In this document: in pieces, positions 1 to 7,557 of the stretch
How positions within the stretch are numbered: position 1 is the stretch's first letter
Layout of the letters: each line of letters starts with the position of its first letter
Source of the DNA: Tistrella mobilis KA081020-065
GTDB lineage: Bacteria > Pseudomonadota > Alphaproteobacteria > Tistrellales > Tistrellaceae
Reading direction: 5' to 3'
Assembly (NCBI RefSeq): GCF_000264455.2
Contig: NC_017956.1
Location: 62,001-126,000 of the forward strand
DNA length: 64,000 nucleotides
Notes under the pieces: generated by a model
Databases searched by the model: none
Seen by the model: only the letters and a program-made list of their open reading frames with translations
What the model was told of the DNA's origin: nothing
Program-made: the position numbers and the translations under genes

Positions 1-414
1 GCGCTGGTGCAGGTACGGCGCGACGTCGCGGGCTGCGGTCATCTGGATCTTGATCGCCTCGATCCGGTCGCAGTGCAGCCTCGCGGCCAGCTCTTCGACC
101 GGCATCGAGTAGATGTCCGCCAGCACCAGCAGCGGTGACCGGTGCGTCGACAGCAACAGCTTGCGCCATTCCTCGGTCGACCTGTTCCGCGCCCCCTTCG
201 GCCGGCCGGCCGAACGGCGCGGCGTGCCCCGGCCGGCGCCGAAATCGGCCAGGGCCTGGTCGAGTGGCCCCGCCCCCGTGGTGAGGACGTCGGACATATC
301 GCCCTCCGCGTCCCCCTCTGGCTCAACTTCAGCGGGCAGGAGCGGCAGCTGCGCAGCCGGCGCCGGCCGCGCGCGCGCGGGATCCATCGCCCCCGCCGCC
401 TCTGCCGCCTCCAT
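1..414 (-). CDS. Terminase small subunit-like phage protein (partial, runs off left edge)
   Basis: The reading frame is open from the window edge. An ATG at 414 has an AGAGGGG stretch about 12 bases upstream; a GTG at 447 and an internal ATG at 297 are alternatives. After a low-complexity Ala/Glu/Pro-rich N-terminus comes a basic GRPKGARNRS segment and then a helical region (RSPLLVLADIYSMPVEELA, later AARDVAPYLHQR). This layout is typical of small terminase-like proteins of tailed phages, which recognise the packaging site and hand DNA to the large subunit. The C-terminus and any large subunit would lie to the left of the window. Family placement rests on pattern recognition only, so a generic phage DNA-binding protein remains possible. 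Confidence 0.55.
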   Translation of the reverse strand, partial: MEAAEAAGAMDPARARPAPAAQLPLLPAEVEPEGDAEGDMSDVLTTGAGPLDQALADFGAGRGTPRRSAGRPKGARNRSTEEWRKLLLSTHRSPLLVLADIYSMPVEELAARLHCDRIEAIKIQMTAARDVAPYLHQR

Positions 415-914
415 CGCCGCTTTCAGCCCCTCTTTCCGCTCACTCACTGCATAAACCACTGATATTTAATCCCTTTTTCCCGCCGGGCCCGCCCGGCCCC
501 TGCCGCGTTCGGCTGTCGTTAGGTGTGCGTTAGGTCTGTCGTTAGGTCTATTATTCTTTATTTTCAATAAGTTAGAAGAATACCTAACAACCTAACGCAC
601 CTAACGGCATGTCTTCACACGCATGCGCACACCCACATGCATTATGTGAGTGTGCGTTAGGTCCGTTAGGTGCGTTAGGTTCCTATTATTTTCCTTTGTT
701 TTCAGATGCTTGGCACCTAACGCCCTGCCTAACATCTGCCTAACGTCTCGCCGTCCCCAGCCCCGGCGCTGCGTTCTTTCTGAACGCCCCGTCCTGGGTC
801 TGGGCGGGGCCACCAAAAAAACCGGAGGGCGGGGCCACCGGGTCGAAGGGTCGGGGCGAGGTGAGGACGTCGAAAGCGGCCGGCCGCGCCCCTCTGCGGC
901 CGGTGATCAGCTGG
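415..914. other. Non-coding block between the terminase-like and helicase genes
   Basis: No credible gene is seen here. The middle is AT-rich (about 541-581 and 681-705) in an otherwise very GC-rich element and carries the GTTAGGT iteron cluster listed separately. The part from 746 to 914 is GC-rich and I see nothing specific in it. The location beside the replication genes fits an origin of replication. Confidence 0.6.
517..745. repeat. GTTAGGT/ACCTAAC iteron cluster, putative replication origin
   Basis: The 7-mer GTTAGGT occurs on the plus strand at 518, 529, 541, 656, 665 and 674, and its complement ACCTAAC at 582, 590, 599 and 715. Degenerate complement copies occur near 728 and 739. The three copies at 655-680 have an exact 9-bp period as CGTTAGGT, and the 582/590/599 group has an 8-9 bp period. 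AT-rich stretches separate the clusters. Directly repeated short sites around AT-rich DNA next to a primase/helicase pair are the usual build of iteron origins in phage satellites and plasmids. The replication role is inference. Confidence 0.65.
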
Positions 915-2756
915 CTACGCCGGCGAGGGCGCGGCCGAAGTCGGTGTGAAGCGAGCCCTTTCGGGCTCGGGCAGGCAGAGGGCGAGGGGAATTTCCGACC
1001 CCCTGCACGTGGCCCCGATCCAGATCGTCTTTTTCGGCACCCGGGCGCCCTCCAGGCGCCGCAGGCTCTGGACCCAGACGCCATCCGCGGCGGCGCGCTG
1101 CTGCCAGTGCGTGCCCTGGAAAATCCTGGCAAGCCCTTGATGCTGATTGGCGACCCGCAGCCATGCCGACCGTGTCGGCGGCGGCTCGAAATGGACGGCG
1201 AGCCCTGCTTCCTGGAGCAGGCGGCGCGCCAGGCGCAGGCGCTCGTCCCCCTGATAGTCGGGGTGCGTCCCCGCGGCGATCCGGATCCAGTCGCCAATCG
1301 TCCGTCGCTGGCGGTCGTGCGGGCTGTCCAGGGTCGAGCTGAGCAGGTGGGTAAGGCACGACGCCTCGTCGCTCGCCTCGCCGTCCGGTGTCATCTCCGA
1401 CTTCGCCAACATCTCGACCCAGCCGTCGAGTGCCCCCGGCTCGGGAATCAGGTCGTGGAACAGCAGGTCCGCGGCCGCGAGCATCGTCCCATAGACGTCC
1501 TGGCCGCGGGCATCGTGCCCTGCCTGGCGCATGGCGGCGCGGTATGCCTCGACGGTCTCGGGCCAGCGCCACCAGCCGTCCATCAGACGACGCAGAAGCT
1601 GCGATCCCCGATCGCGCGCCCAGCGCTCGGTAATCTTGGGCTCGGGCCTATCGCCCAGCGGCAAAAGGTCAAGGATCGCAATCCGGCTGCGATCCTGCGG
1701 CAAAAGAGGTGGGATCAGAACAGACGAAAATTGAACAGAAGACCGCAAGATAAAATGCTCGGCGCCACCATCATTACCCGCACGCATGCTCAAGGCACCG
1801 GTCGCAGCATTCCGCGCAAGCTTGACAAGCTTATGCATCTGCCTGTTGTCTTCTTCGCTTTCCGCCTCGTCGATTGCGACGGGCAAGCTATCATACTTGA
1901 GCGTGCGCCGCAGGCTCGGTTCGGTTGCATCGGCGCTCTTCAACAGCGCATGCTCGTCGAACAGCATTTTGATGAAGTTCTGGAGCGTGCTCTTGCCGGT
2001 GCCCTTGCCACCGGTGAGCCAGATGATGGCGCGCCAGGCGATCGCACCGCCCAGCCAGGCGGATGCGATCCATCCCAGGGTGAGATACGGGTCCAGCTCC
2101 GGCCGGCGCCAGGACCAGGTCTTGAGGATGTCCAGCACTTCGCCGGCCGGCCCCTTTTCTCCCCCCGGCTGCGCGACCGGGTGTGGCCGCAGAATACAGG
2201 GCGCCGTCGGATAGACCCGCCCCAGCACTTCGCCCGGCTCTTGCTGGCGCCAGGCCTCGCCCTTTTCGGGCGGCACGACCATCAGCGTATCGCCGAGGTG
2301 CATCACCAACTCGCCATCCGCGCCGGACCAGGCGCCCCGGCCGCGCACCTTTTCACGGGGCGACCACACGCCCCGCATACTCGCGTCATGGATCAGGGCT
2401 TCGGCCACCAGCTCCGGTTTCCACCCGGAAATATTCCAGGCACCGGTTTCTTTGTCCTGCACCATCCGGGGCCAATACTCGTAGAGCTGTCCCAGCTGAC
2501 GGCCCCAAAGACTTTGCAAATTGAGGCGCGAATGATCCTTTGCCTTCAGGGGGATCAACTCCCCCAATTCATTGAGGTAATAAAATGTCTCCCCCTCTTT
2601 ACCGAGGGGGATTACTGGTACCCCTTCGGGCAGCATAGGTTCGCCACCGCCACCGCCCGATTTCTTCTTACCTTCCGCTTCCGCCGGCGTCGCCGGCGAT
2701 ATCACCGGCCCTGCCGCCGCCCGGAGCGCGCGCACATTATCCGCCCCGTCAGCCAT
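915..2756 (-). CDS. Phage/satellite replicative helicase (P-loop ATPase)
   Basis: This 613-aa protein has a clear Walker A motif, GGKGTGKST, at about residues 249-257 and a Walker B-like LPVAIDEAE at about 291-299. That is the arrangement of P4-alpha or DUF927-like superfamily 3 helicases that unwind the origin of mobile elements. The first 40 residues are a low-complexity Ala/Gly/Lys stretch. The start ATG overlaps the end of the upstream primase gene by 8 bases, so the two are probably translated together. The iteron cluster lies just downstream of its stop. The helicase assignment is good; the exact family was not tested by search. Confidence 0.8.
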   Translation of the reverse strand: MADGADNVRALRAAAGPVISPATPAEAEGKKKSGGGGGEPMLPEGVPVIPLGKEGETFYYLNELGELIPLKAKDHSRLNLQSLWGRQLGQLYEYWPRMVQDKETGAWNISGWKPELVAEALIHDASMRGVWSPREKVRGRGAWSGADGELVMHLGDTLMVVPPEKGEAWRQQEPGEVLGRVYPTAPCILRPHPVAQPGGEKGPAGEVLDILKTWSWRRPELDPYLTLGWIASAWLGGAIAWRAIIWLTGGKGTGKSTLQNFIKMLFDEHALLKSADATEPSLRRTLKYDSLPVAIDEAESEEDNRQMHKLVKLARNAATGALSMRAGNDGGAEHFILRSSVQFSSVLIPPLLPQDRSRIAILDLLPLGDRPEPKITERWARDRGSQLLRRLMDGWWRWPETVEAYRAAMRQAGHDARGQDVYGTMLAAADLLFHDLIPEPGALDGWVEMLAKSEMTPDGEASDEASCLTHLLSSTLDSPHDRQRRTIGDWIRIAAGTHPDYQGDERLRLARRLLQEAGLAVHFEPPPTRSAWLRVANQHQGLARIFQGTHWQQRAAADGVWVQSLRRLEGARVPKKTIWIGATCRGSEIPLALCLPEPERARFTPTSAAPSPA

Positions 2757-3855
2757 GACGCTCTTCCTTCAGCTTTTTTGACGCGATGAGCATGTCATTC
2801 ACGTCCTTGTATTCCGCCGGCGGCCGGGCGACCTTGACCGACGCATGCCGCTCGCCCAGCGCCGCCGCCGCGGCCGCGAAGGCCTTCGCCGCGTCCGACC
2901 CGGGCGGGTCGTTTTGCGCCCAAAGCACCAGGCCAGCGCTCTCGGGCAGCCGCAGATTGGCCAGATTGCCGCCGGACACCGACGCGATCACCCGCAGGGC
3001 CGGGTCACTGACCACCACCGACAGCCCGTCCTCGATCCCCTCGGTGATGTCGATCTCGATCGGGCCTTTGACCCGGCTGATCGGTGCGGCCTTCCGCAGG
3101 CGCCCGTCGGCGCCGGCGATCGCCCCCTTCCAGAGCGAAATCCACCCACCGCGGAAGCCGCCGAGGGTCTTTTTCGGCTCGTCAAGCGGCGCCTTCCGCA
3201 CGCGCCCGTCCCGCTGCACCTCCAGCCACGTCCGGTGCGTGGACATCTGTTTGCCGTCCGGCCCCACGATCGACGTCACCATGGCCGGCCATTTCTGCCC
3301 GGTCTCGGCATTCCACAGCCCGGGGTGATACCGGATCGCCCCGGGCAGCCAGGGCAGGCGCGCCAGCTCGATCGCCCGGCCGGCCAGATAGCGATCGACC
3401 GGCGTGCCCAGCAGCTCGCTAGAGGCGGACATCCAGATGCGCACGGCCGATTCGCGCGCTCGGCGTGCTTCCTCTTCAGCTTCCGCTTTCCGGGCCGCGG
3501 CTTTCTTTTCCGCGATCCGCCGCCGGCGCTCGAATTCGGCCGGGTCGCCGTCCTCGACTCCCAGCCACCGCCGTGCCCACTTGATCGCCTGCGTCTTATC
3601 CCCGCCGCAGCACACACCCGCGACCAGGTCGAGCGCGTCGCCGCTTTCGCCGCTCGAAAAATCCGCCCACACGCCCGTGCGTGCCTTGAGGTTGACAGCC
3701 AGCGACTGCCCGGGCTCGCCGGCCAGCGATCCGCACCGCCACTCGTGGCCGTGGCGGCTGCCATGGGGCAGCAGCTCGCGGACCAGCGGCTCTATCTGAG
3801 CGGTGAGCAGGTCGACGATCGTCGAAATCGGCATCAGGGCGGGGCGCTGGCTCAT
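2749..3855 (-). CDS. TOPRIM-domain primase-like protein
   Basis: This 368-aa protein carries a TOPRIM-type core: an acidic TEGIEDGLS motif at about residues 271-279 and WAQNDPPGSDA at about 312-322, matching the Glu and Asp-x-Asp metal-binding positions of phage primases. The N-terminal third (HEWRCGS, later VCCGG) sits where a primase zinc finger is expected but lacks a full CHC2 set. Residues about 108-138 form a charged coiled-coil-like linker. With the overlapping helicase gene it makes a primase/helicase pair for autonomous replication of the element. Transcription probably starts in the operator-flanked promoter region at 3882-3936. Confidence 0.78.
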   Translation of the reverse strand: MSQRPALMPISTIVDLLTAQIEPLVRELLPHGSRHGHEWRCGSLAGEPGQSLAVNLKARTGVWADFSSGESGDALDLVAGVCCGGDKTQAIKWARRWLGVEDGDPAEFERRRRIAEKKAAARKAEAEEEARRARESAVRIWMSASSELLGTPVDRYLAGRAIELARLPWLPGAIRYHPGLWNAETGQKWPAMVTSIVGPDGKQMSTHRTWLEVQRDGRVRKAPLDEPKKTLGGFRGGWISLWKGAIAGADGRLRKAAPISRVKGPIEIDITEGIEDGLSVVVSDPALRVIASVSGGNLANLRLPESAGLVLWAQNDPPGSDAAKAFAAAAAALGERHASVKVARPPAEYKDVNDMLIASKKLKEERHG

Positions 3856-3881
3856 GTCGTTGCCCCCGAAAAAATCGTGAA

Positions 3882-3936
3882 TGTCATAAAAAATATGACT
3901 TGCGCAGCCGCAAAGAATGTCATATTTTTTATGACA
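3882..3936. promoter_or_regulatory. Divergent promoter region with two GTCATA-N5-TATGAC operators
   Basis: Two perfect dyads of the form GTCATA-N5-TATGAC lie at 3883-3899 and 3919-3935, with centres 36 bp apart, between the leftward primase gene and the rightward gene at 3984. A rightward promoter TTGCGC (3900-3905), 17 bp, TATTTT (3923-3928) runs into the right dyad. A weaker leftward one, TTGCGG (3913-3908) with TTTATG (3890-3885), runs into the left dyad. The same operator recurs twice beside the HTH gene at 12437-12694, so that protein is the obvious candidate regulator. Sites are seen; binding is inferred. Confidence 0.75.
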
Positions 3937-3983
3937 TGAGGCGAGGCAATGACGCCCCGCATATCACCCGAAGGGCTGACGCC

Positions 3984-4289
3984 ATGTACACGATCGAGAT
4001 CCAGGGCGACGCGACCACCGCCACCCGCACCGAGACCTTCGCGACCCCGGAAGATGTCCTCCAGTATCTGCGCGATCGCCGCACCGGCACTTTCGTCTAC
4101 TCGATCAGCGAGGACAATGGTGTGCTCGAAATGCGCGGCCGCGCCAAAGCCCTGACCTATTTCCTGGACGACTTCGCCCCCCTGCATGTGCAGGTGCCGC
4201 GGCGGATCAAGATCATCCGCTGCGCAGGCTGGCCCTTCACGCACCACGTGGAGGGGTTGTGCCTCGGGCTGGACCTGGATCTGGCCTGA
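3984..4289 (+). CDS. Hypothetical element protein, 101 aa
   Basis: I do not recognise this protein. It begins MYTIEIQGDATTATRTETF and looks like a small alpha/beta fold with a central EDVLQYLRDR helix. The start at 3984 has AAGGG about 10 bases upstream; a longer frame from 3900 would run through the operator and is unlikely. It is the only rightward gene in the left half of the element and is driven from the dyad-flanked promoter it shares divergently with the primase. A strong bidirectional hairpin follows its stop. A control protein of the replication module is a possible role, without direct evidence. Confidence 0.6.
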   Translation: MYTIEIQGDATTATRTETFATPEDVLQYLRDRRTGTFVYSISEDNGVLEMRGRAKALTYFLDDFAPLHVQVPRRIKIIRCAGWPFTHHVEGLCLGLDLDLA

Positions 4290-4305
4290 CAGGTGACGGC
4301 AGACC

Positions 4306-4341
4306 AGGAAGGGGGGCGGGCTCATACCTGCCCCCCTTCCT
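4306..4341. terminator. Bidirectional hairpin terminator
   Basis: A perfect 12-bp stem (4306-4317 with 4330-4341, AGGAAGGGGGGC and its complement) with a 12-base loop lies between the rightward gene ending at 4289 and the leftward gene ending at 4322. It overlaps the last codons of the leftward gene. There is no long T run, so efficiency is uncertain. Confidence 0.65.
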
Positions 4342-4645
4342 CGTCGTCGTCCTCGTAGTCCTCGTCCCACTCACAATCGCCCTCGTCGGGCCAAGGGTCG
4401 CCGGTGTGCTCCAGTATCACACCGGCGGCCCAGTCCAGATTGCTGTCCGAAAGCTCCAGGCCGGCATCCGCCAGCGCCGCCCGAACCTCCGGATCGCGGC
4501 GAACGATCCACAACCACTCGCCGGCGTCATAGAAGTCGTCGTCCGGCTCCCATCCCCAGCTGTCCGCCCACGCGCACAGCTGCTCGCACAGCCGCTCACG
4601 GATGTGCAGCATCAGGTCAGAGGGGGAGGCGAGCGGCGCCGGCAT
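4322..4645 (-). CDS. Acidic hypothetical protein, 107 aa
   Basis: Unrecognised. The C-terminus is strikingly acidic (EGDCEWDEDYEDDDEE) and the body is rich in Trp and Asp (WADSWGWEPDDDFYDAGEWLW). Very acidic small phage proteins are often DNA mimics or inhibitors, which is only a suggestion here. The ATG overlaps the stop of the upstream 188-aa gene by one base (TGATG), so it is translationally coupled and last in a leftward series that starts at the HTH gene near 6681. Confidence 0.6.
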   Translation of the reverse strand: MPAPLASPSDLMLHIRERLCEQLCAWADSWGWEPDDDFYDAGEWLWIVRRDPEVRAALADAGLELSDSNLDWAAGVILEHTGDPWPDEGDCEWDEDYEDDDEEGGQV

Positions 4646-5211
4646 CAGAACGGGATATCCGAGGTATCATCCATGCCACCCAGCAGCAGGATGGCGAACG
4701 CCGCGTAATTGATAGCGCCCAGAAGCTCGACGCGGGCGACGGCATTTTCGCCCTGCCCATGCAGCAGGGCTGCCTCTTGCACCTTTTTCACAACCTGCCC
4801 GAGGCAATGCCCCGGACCGACCATCGCGCCGATCTGCATCACCGGCTGCTGCATCAGGTCAAGCGCGATACCATGCCGCGCCTGTCCCTTGCCACGGGCG
4901 ACGTCATCAAACGCCGTCAAATACGTGTGAGCGAGGCTTTTGAACCCGGGCAGGGGCTGGGGGCCGATGACGCTGATGAGCCAGTCCCGATGCTTGTCGC
5001 ACTGTTCTTCCCAGATCTTGCGAAGTGCCGCTTGATCTATCTGGGACATTTCATCGAGCAGCCGTTGAATGGCCCCGATTTTGTTTTTGATTGCCCGATC
5101 GGCTGCCCTGGCTTCGCGCTCCCGTTCGGCACGCTTGGCCTCCCCGACGCACCATTCCAGGGCCTCTTCCGGGGTCGTCTGCCCCCGCTTATCCGTGCTC
5201 CCGTCACTCAT
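4645..5211 (-). CDS. Hypothetical element protein, 188 aa
   Basis: Not recognised. The N-terminal half is charged and helical (EAKRAEREREARAADRAIKNK), suggesting a coiled coil. The C-terminal half contains a Gly/Ala/Leu-rich segment, INYAAFAILLLGG, near the end that could be membrane-associated or a buried helix. It overlaps the upstream 74-aa gene by 8 bases and the downstream acidic gene by one base, so it belongs to a tightly packed leftward operon of small early genes. Function unknown. Confidence 0.6.
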   Translation of the reverse strand: MSDGSTDKRGQTTPEEALEWCVGEAKRAEREREARAADRAIKNKIGAIQRLLDEMSQIDQAALRKIWEEQCDKHRDWLISVIGPQPLPGFKSLAHTYLTAFDDVARGKGQARHGIALDLMQQPVMQIGAMVGPGHCLGQVVKKVQEAALLHGQGENAVARVELLGAINYAAFAILLLGGMDDTSDIPF

Positions 5212-5428
5212 CGCGTCCCACCTCCATCACCCACACCGCCGCGGCCTGAAGCCGCCGCACGATCCACCACTTCACCGCCCCGCACCGCTCACCGGTGCGG
5301 AGGATCACCAGCACCAGGTGCAGCAGGGCCGAAGCGACCCAGATCCGCACCCGCAGCCGCAGCCGGACGGGGCCCTCCAGCGAATAGGCACTGACCAGCA
5401 GCCGCACCACGCGCGTGTACTCGCTCAT
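5204..5428 (-). CDS. Small basic protein with one hydrophobic segment, 74 aa
   Basis: The protein begins MSEYTRVVRLLV and has one hydrophobic stretch, IWVASALLHLVLVIL, flanked by Arg residues, followed by a second amphipathic part. It could be a single-pass membrane peptide. The start ATG at 5428 overlaps the stop of the upstream gene by four bases (ATGA), which supports this start over longer frames. Family unknown. Confidence 0.5.
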   Translation of the reverse strand: MSEYTRVVRLLVSAYSLEGPVRLRLRVRIWVASALLHLVLVILRTGERCGAVKWWIVRRLQAAAVWVMEVGRDE

Positions 5429-5928
5429 GCCGTCCCTCCCAGCCGCCGGCGCAGCTCGTCGATTGTCTGGCCGACATCCTCGATCGCCTGCGCGATCCGC
5501 CGGCGCTCGGCATCCCGGGTGGCTTCGGGCATCAGCACCTCGGCGACCAGCTGGGGCCCGTGAAGCACCGCGCCCAGCGCCAGCGCATCGGCCCGCGGCG
5601 CCTGGCCGGCCAGCCACGACCGCGCGGTTCGAACCTCGCAGCCGAAATCCCGCGCGATCGCCTTCGCGGCGTCGGCCGGATACCGGCGCCGCAGCGCCTC
5701 CGCCCAGCGCTGCCCGATCACCGTCGCATCGGTGCGGGCGGCTGCCGCCCGCAAATCCCTGGTCACCGCCGTCATGGTTCCCCTGTTCCTTTCCCGCGAA
5801 AGTTGCTCGCGGAAGGAGGGGGGCACACTACGGTCGCAGATCAGGTGCAGAACGCCTTGCACGGCCGGGGCTGCCACCCCGGCCGTTCGCGTCTCGGGAA
5901 CCCAGGCTGGGAAGAGCGGCCGCGTCAT
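5425..5928 (-). CDS. Hypothetical HTH-like element protein with two possible starts, 167 or 115 aa
   Basis: The long form begins MTRPLFPAW at 5928, where its ATG overlaps the upstream stop (ATGA) and GGAGGG precedes it. A second in-frame ATG at 5775 has its own strong ribosome site (AGGGGAA) just after a hairpin at about 5794-5816. The shared C-terminal part (ATVIGQRWAEALRRRYPADAAKAIARDFGC, then VRTARSWLAG) reads like a helix-turn-helix in which an AKAIARDFGCEVRTARSW segment is the recognition unit. The tail is charged and helical. A DNA-binding role is inferred from this pattern only. Confidence 0.55.
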   Translation of the reverse strand: MTRPLFPAWVPETRTAGVAAPAVQGVLHLICDRSVPPSFREQLSRERNRGTMTAVTRDLRAAAARTDATVIGQRWAEALRRRYPADAAKAIARDFGCEVRTARSWLAGQAPRADALALGAVLHGPQLVAEVLMPEATRDAERRRIAQAIEDVGQTIDELRRRLGGTA

Positions 5929-6194
5929 CGCACCACCCTCCCCGGTCGCGGAACACCGTCGGGCCAGGCCGCGCCCTCGGGCCAGTGGTCCGCCAGCCAG
6001 CAGGTGGCGCGCCACCACGTCGTCAGGCGGCATGTTCCGCCGGCGGCCAGCCGGCGGGCCAGCCGCGCATCCCCCGCCGCCCGCATCGCCAGCGTCGCCG
6101 GCGTCACGCCCTGCGCAGCCGCGGCCGCAGCCAGGGCCGCGGCCAGGTGGGCGGTCAGGGCGGATGGGGAGGGGCGGGGGACGGGGGCGGTCAT
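5925..6194 (-). CDS. Hypothetical small protein, 89 aa
   Basis: An Ala-rich helical N-terminus (LTAHLAAALAAAAAAQGV) is followed by an Arg-rich part with TWWRATCWLADHWPEG, reminiscent of small phage regulatory proteins that precede the HTH-like gene downstream. The ATG at 6194 overlaps the upstream stop by one base (TGATG); a TTG at 6197 is in frame but weaker. The family is not recognised and the protein is included because of its tight packing between two other genes of the same operon. Confidence 0.5.
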   Translation of the reverse strand: MTAPVPRPSPSALTAHLAAALAAAAAAQGVTPATLAMRAAGDARLARRLAAGGTCRLTTWWRATCWLADHWPEGAAWPDGVPRPGRVVR

Positions 6195-6454
6195 CAATGG
6201 CGGGCCGCTGGATCGCCGATCAGCACCGCGAAAGGCGTCGGATGACTCCCTTTGGGCGCGATCGCAAGATTAGCCTCCAGCCCGTCCAGGCTGACATTCG
6301 CGGCTGCCGGCTGATATCCCGGTGTCAGCCCCAAGAACTGAAACTGCAGGCCACAGTCAGAGCAGTGGATGCGCACTTCGGCCCGGTACTGGCCTATGTC
6401 TTCCAGCCGCGCGACCGTCACCGTGGCGTCAAAGGTCAGGTGTTTGCAGCTCAC
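6194..6454 (-). CDS. Phage zinc-ribbon-like hypothetical protein, 86 aa
   Basis: The protein begins MSCKHLTF and has an HCSDCGLQFQFLGL segment. The four ligands Cys3, His5, His30 or Cys31 and Cys34 could bind zinc. Proteins of this look (a CxxC followed by a GL-rich loop and a VSLDGLEANLAIAP-type ending) are common, uncharacterised phage and prophage genes. The start overlaps the stop of the HTH gene upstream by four bases. It is the second gene of the leftward operon. Confidence 0.6.
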   Translation of the reverse strand: MSCKHLTFDATVTVARLEDIGQYRAEVRIHCSDCGLQFQFLGLTPGYQPAAANVSLDGLEANLAIAPKGSHPTPFAVLIGDPAARH

Positions 6455-6681
6455 GCGGCCTCCTTGCCGCCGGCGGCGGCGGCCCGGGCGACATGCGCCC
6501 GATACATATCGGCCTCGGTCACCGCTCCGCCGGTGACCTGCACGATGCGCGCCATGATGGCCGGCCGCGGCACCCGCTGGCCGGCTTCATATCGCGCGTA
6601 AGCGGGCTGGCTCACGCCGATACGGTCGGCGAGGGCTTCCTGCGTCAGCTTATGGGTGCGGCGATAGGTGATCAGATCCAT
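6451..6681 (-). CDS. Cro-like XRE-family transcriptional regulator
   Basis: This 76-aa protein is essentially one helix-turn-helix domain (YRRTHKLTQEALADRIGVSQPAYARYE), as in Cro/C1-type regulators. I chose the ATG at 6681; a GTG at 6687 is also in frame. A promoter TTGACG (6716-6711), 16 bp, TATTGT (6694-6689) ends only about eight bases before the ATG, so the message is probably leaderless or nearly so. An ATACCAA-type operator sits between its -35 and -10 boxes. It is first in the leftward operon and divergent from the second XRE gene at 6785, as in a lambda-type switch. Confidence 0.8.
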   Translation of the reverse strand: MDLITYRRTHKLTQEALADRIGVSQPAYARYEAGQRVPRPAIMARIVQVTGGAVTEADMYRAHVARAAAAGGKEAA

Positions 6682-6784
6682 GACCACGACAATACCAATT
6701 TGGCATTACGCGTCAACAGGCGATCGAAATCGGCATGCCACCTTGGTGTTGGGCACAGATATACCGCATCGGTATAATATATAC
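6682..6784. promoter_or_regulatory. Switch region: two divergent promoters with two distinct operators
   Basis: The leftward promoter (TTGACG 6716-6711, TATTGT 6694-6689) contains the dyad ATACCAATTTGGCAT at 6692-6706. The rightward promoter (TTGGGC 6749-6754, 18 bp, TATAAT 6773-6778) contains a different perfect dyad, TATACCG-CAT-CGGTATA, at 6760-6776. The first dyad recurs twice before the rightward operon at 7557-7606, while the second is unique. One regulator controlling both early operons and the other controlling its own gene is the simplest reading. Which HTH binds which site is not shown. Confidence 0.75.
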
Positions 6785-7120
6785 ATGTCCAGGTTGCGTG
6801 AAATCCGAGAGAAACAGGGGCTTTCGCAGGCAGAGCTTGCGGAGCGTGCCGGCACGTCTCAATCCCAGATTGACAGGCTGGAGAAGGGGCATCGCCGGCT
6901 GACCGTCGACTGGCTCAATCGGCTGTCCCAGGCGCTCCGATGCACGCCGACCGAAATTCTCGAAGCGCCGAAGCCCGGGCTCGCCCCCGACGAGCAAGCA
7001 ATCCTTGATTTGTATCGGGCGCTTAGTGCGCCGAATAAAGAGAATGTTATTAGAATTGCTGGTGCGCTGGCGGAACAACAGCCACATACAAACGGAGCCA
7101 CAAAAAACGGCACTTCTTAA
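6785..7120 (+). CDS. XRE-family repressor-like protein (C1-type)
   Basis: This 111-aa protein has an N-terminal helix-turn-helix (REIREKQGLSQAELAERAGTSQSQIDRLEKG) and a short C-terminal helical tail (DEQAILDLYRALS) of the kind that mediates dimerisation in small repressors. The TATAAT box ends seven bases before the ATG, predicting a leaderless transcript, as known for several phage repressors. A dyad overlapping that promoter suggests autoregulation. It is divergent from the Cro-like gene and followed by a membrane protein gene, so it is the best candidate for the immunity repressor. Confidence 0.8.
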   Translation: MSRLREIREKQGLSQAELAERAGTSQSQIDRLEKGHRRLTVDWLNRLSQALRCTPTEILEAPKPGLAPDEQAILDLYRALSAPNKENVIRIAGALAEQQPHTNGATKNGTS

Positions 7121-7143
7121 TCTCACCAAGGAGCGGAAATGCA

Positions 7144-7557
7144 ATGACACCTCGTGAAGCCGGATTATTTATCGATGGATTTTACGGACTTATCATCCCA
7201 GCCGCTGCCTTAATATTCATGCATTCCTCGCTTGCCATGATACGGTGGGCGCCAAAATCAGATCACGTCGAAACGCAGGTTATTTATTACGAGAGAGAGC
7301 CGCATTATTCTATTTGCATTCTGTTTTCATTCGCGATTTATGGATGGCTGTTCACATTTCAACCCGCCTGGATTGCGCCTGTATACTTTATCGGCATCAG
7401 CTTTTTGTCCGGATATTACTGGTCGAGTGGCGGCCCTGAAATGACCGACATGCGCATATCCGACAGCCGAAAGTTGATAAAGCCGATGATATACGCCGGT
7501 TCGGCTGCGGCTGCGGGCCTCTGGCTGGTCGGCGCCCGGGCCTTGCGCTGGATCTAA
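7144..7557 (+). CDS. Membrane protein next to the repressor, four predicted TM segments
   Basis: This 137-aa protein has four hydrophobic stretches: around residues 10-30 (FYGLIIPAAALIFMH), 55-72 (ICILFSFAIYGWLF), 75-92 (IAPVYFIGISFLSGYYW) and 115-135. A strong AAGGAG lies about 12 bases before the ATG. Base composition is lower in GC than the genes around it, which hints at separate acquisition. It would be expressed with the repressor in the integrated state. Genes in this place in temperate phages often encode superinfection exclusion or other host-protecting functions; that is inference from position only. Confidence 0.6.
   Translation: MTPREAGLFIDGFYGLIIPAAALIFMHSSLAMIRWAPKSDHVETQVIYYEREPHYSICILFSFAIYGWLFTFQPAWIAPVYFIGISFLSGYYWSSGGPEMTDMRISDSRKLIKPMIYAGSAAAAGLWLVGARALRWI

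Noticed and set aside
650-949. Plus-strand frame across the iteron region
   Set aside because: Repeated CVRSVRCVRF-type translation is a by-product of the GTTAGGT repeats, with no start signal.
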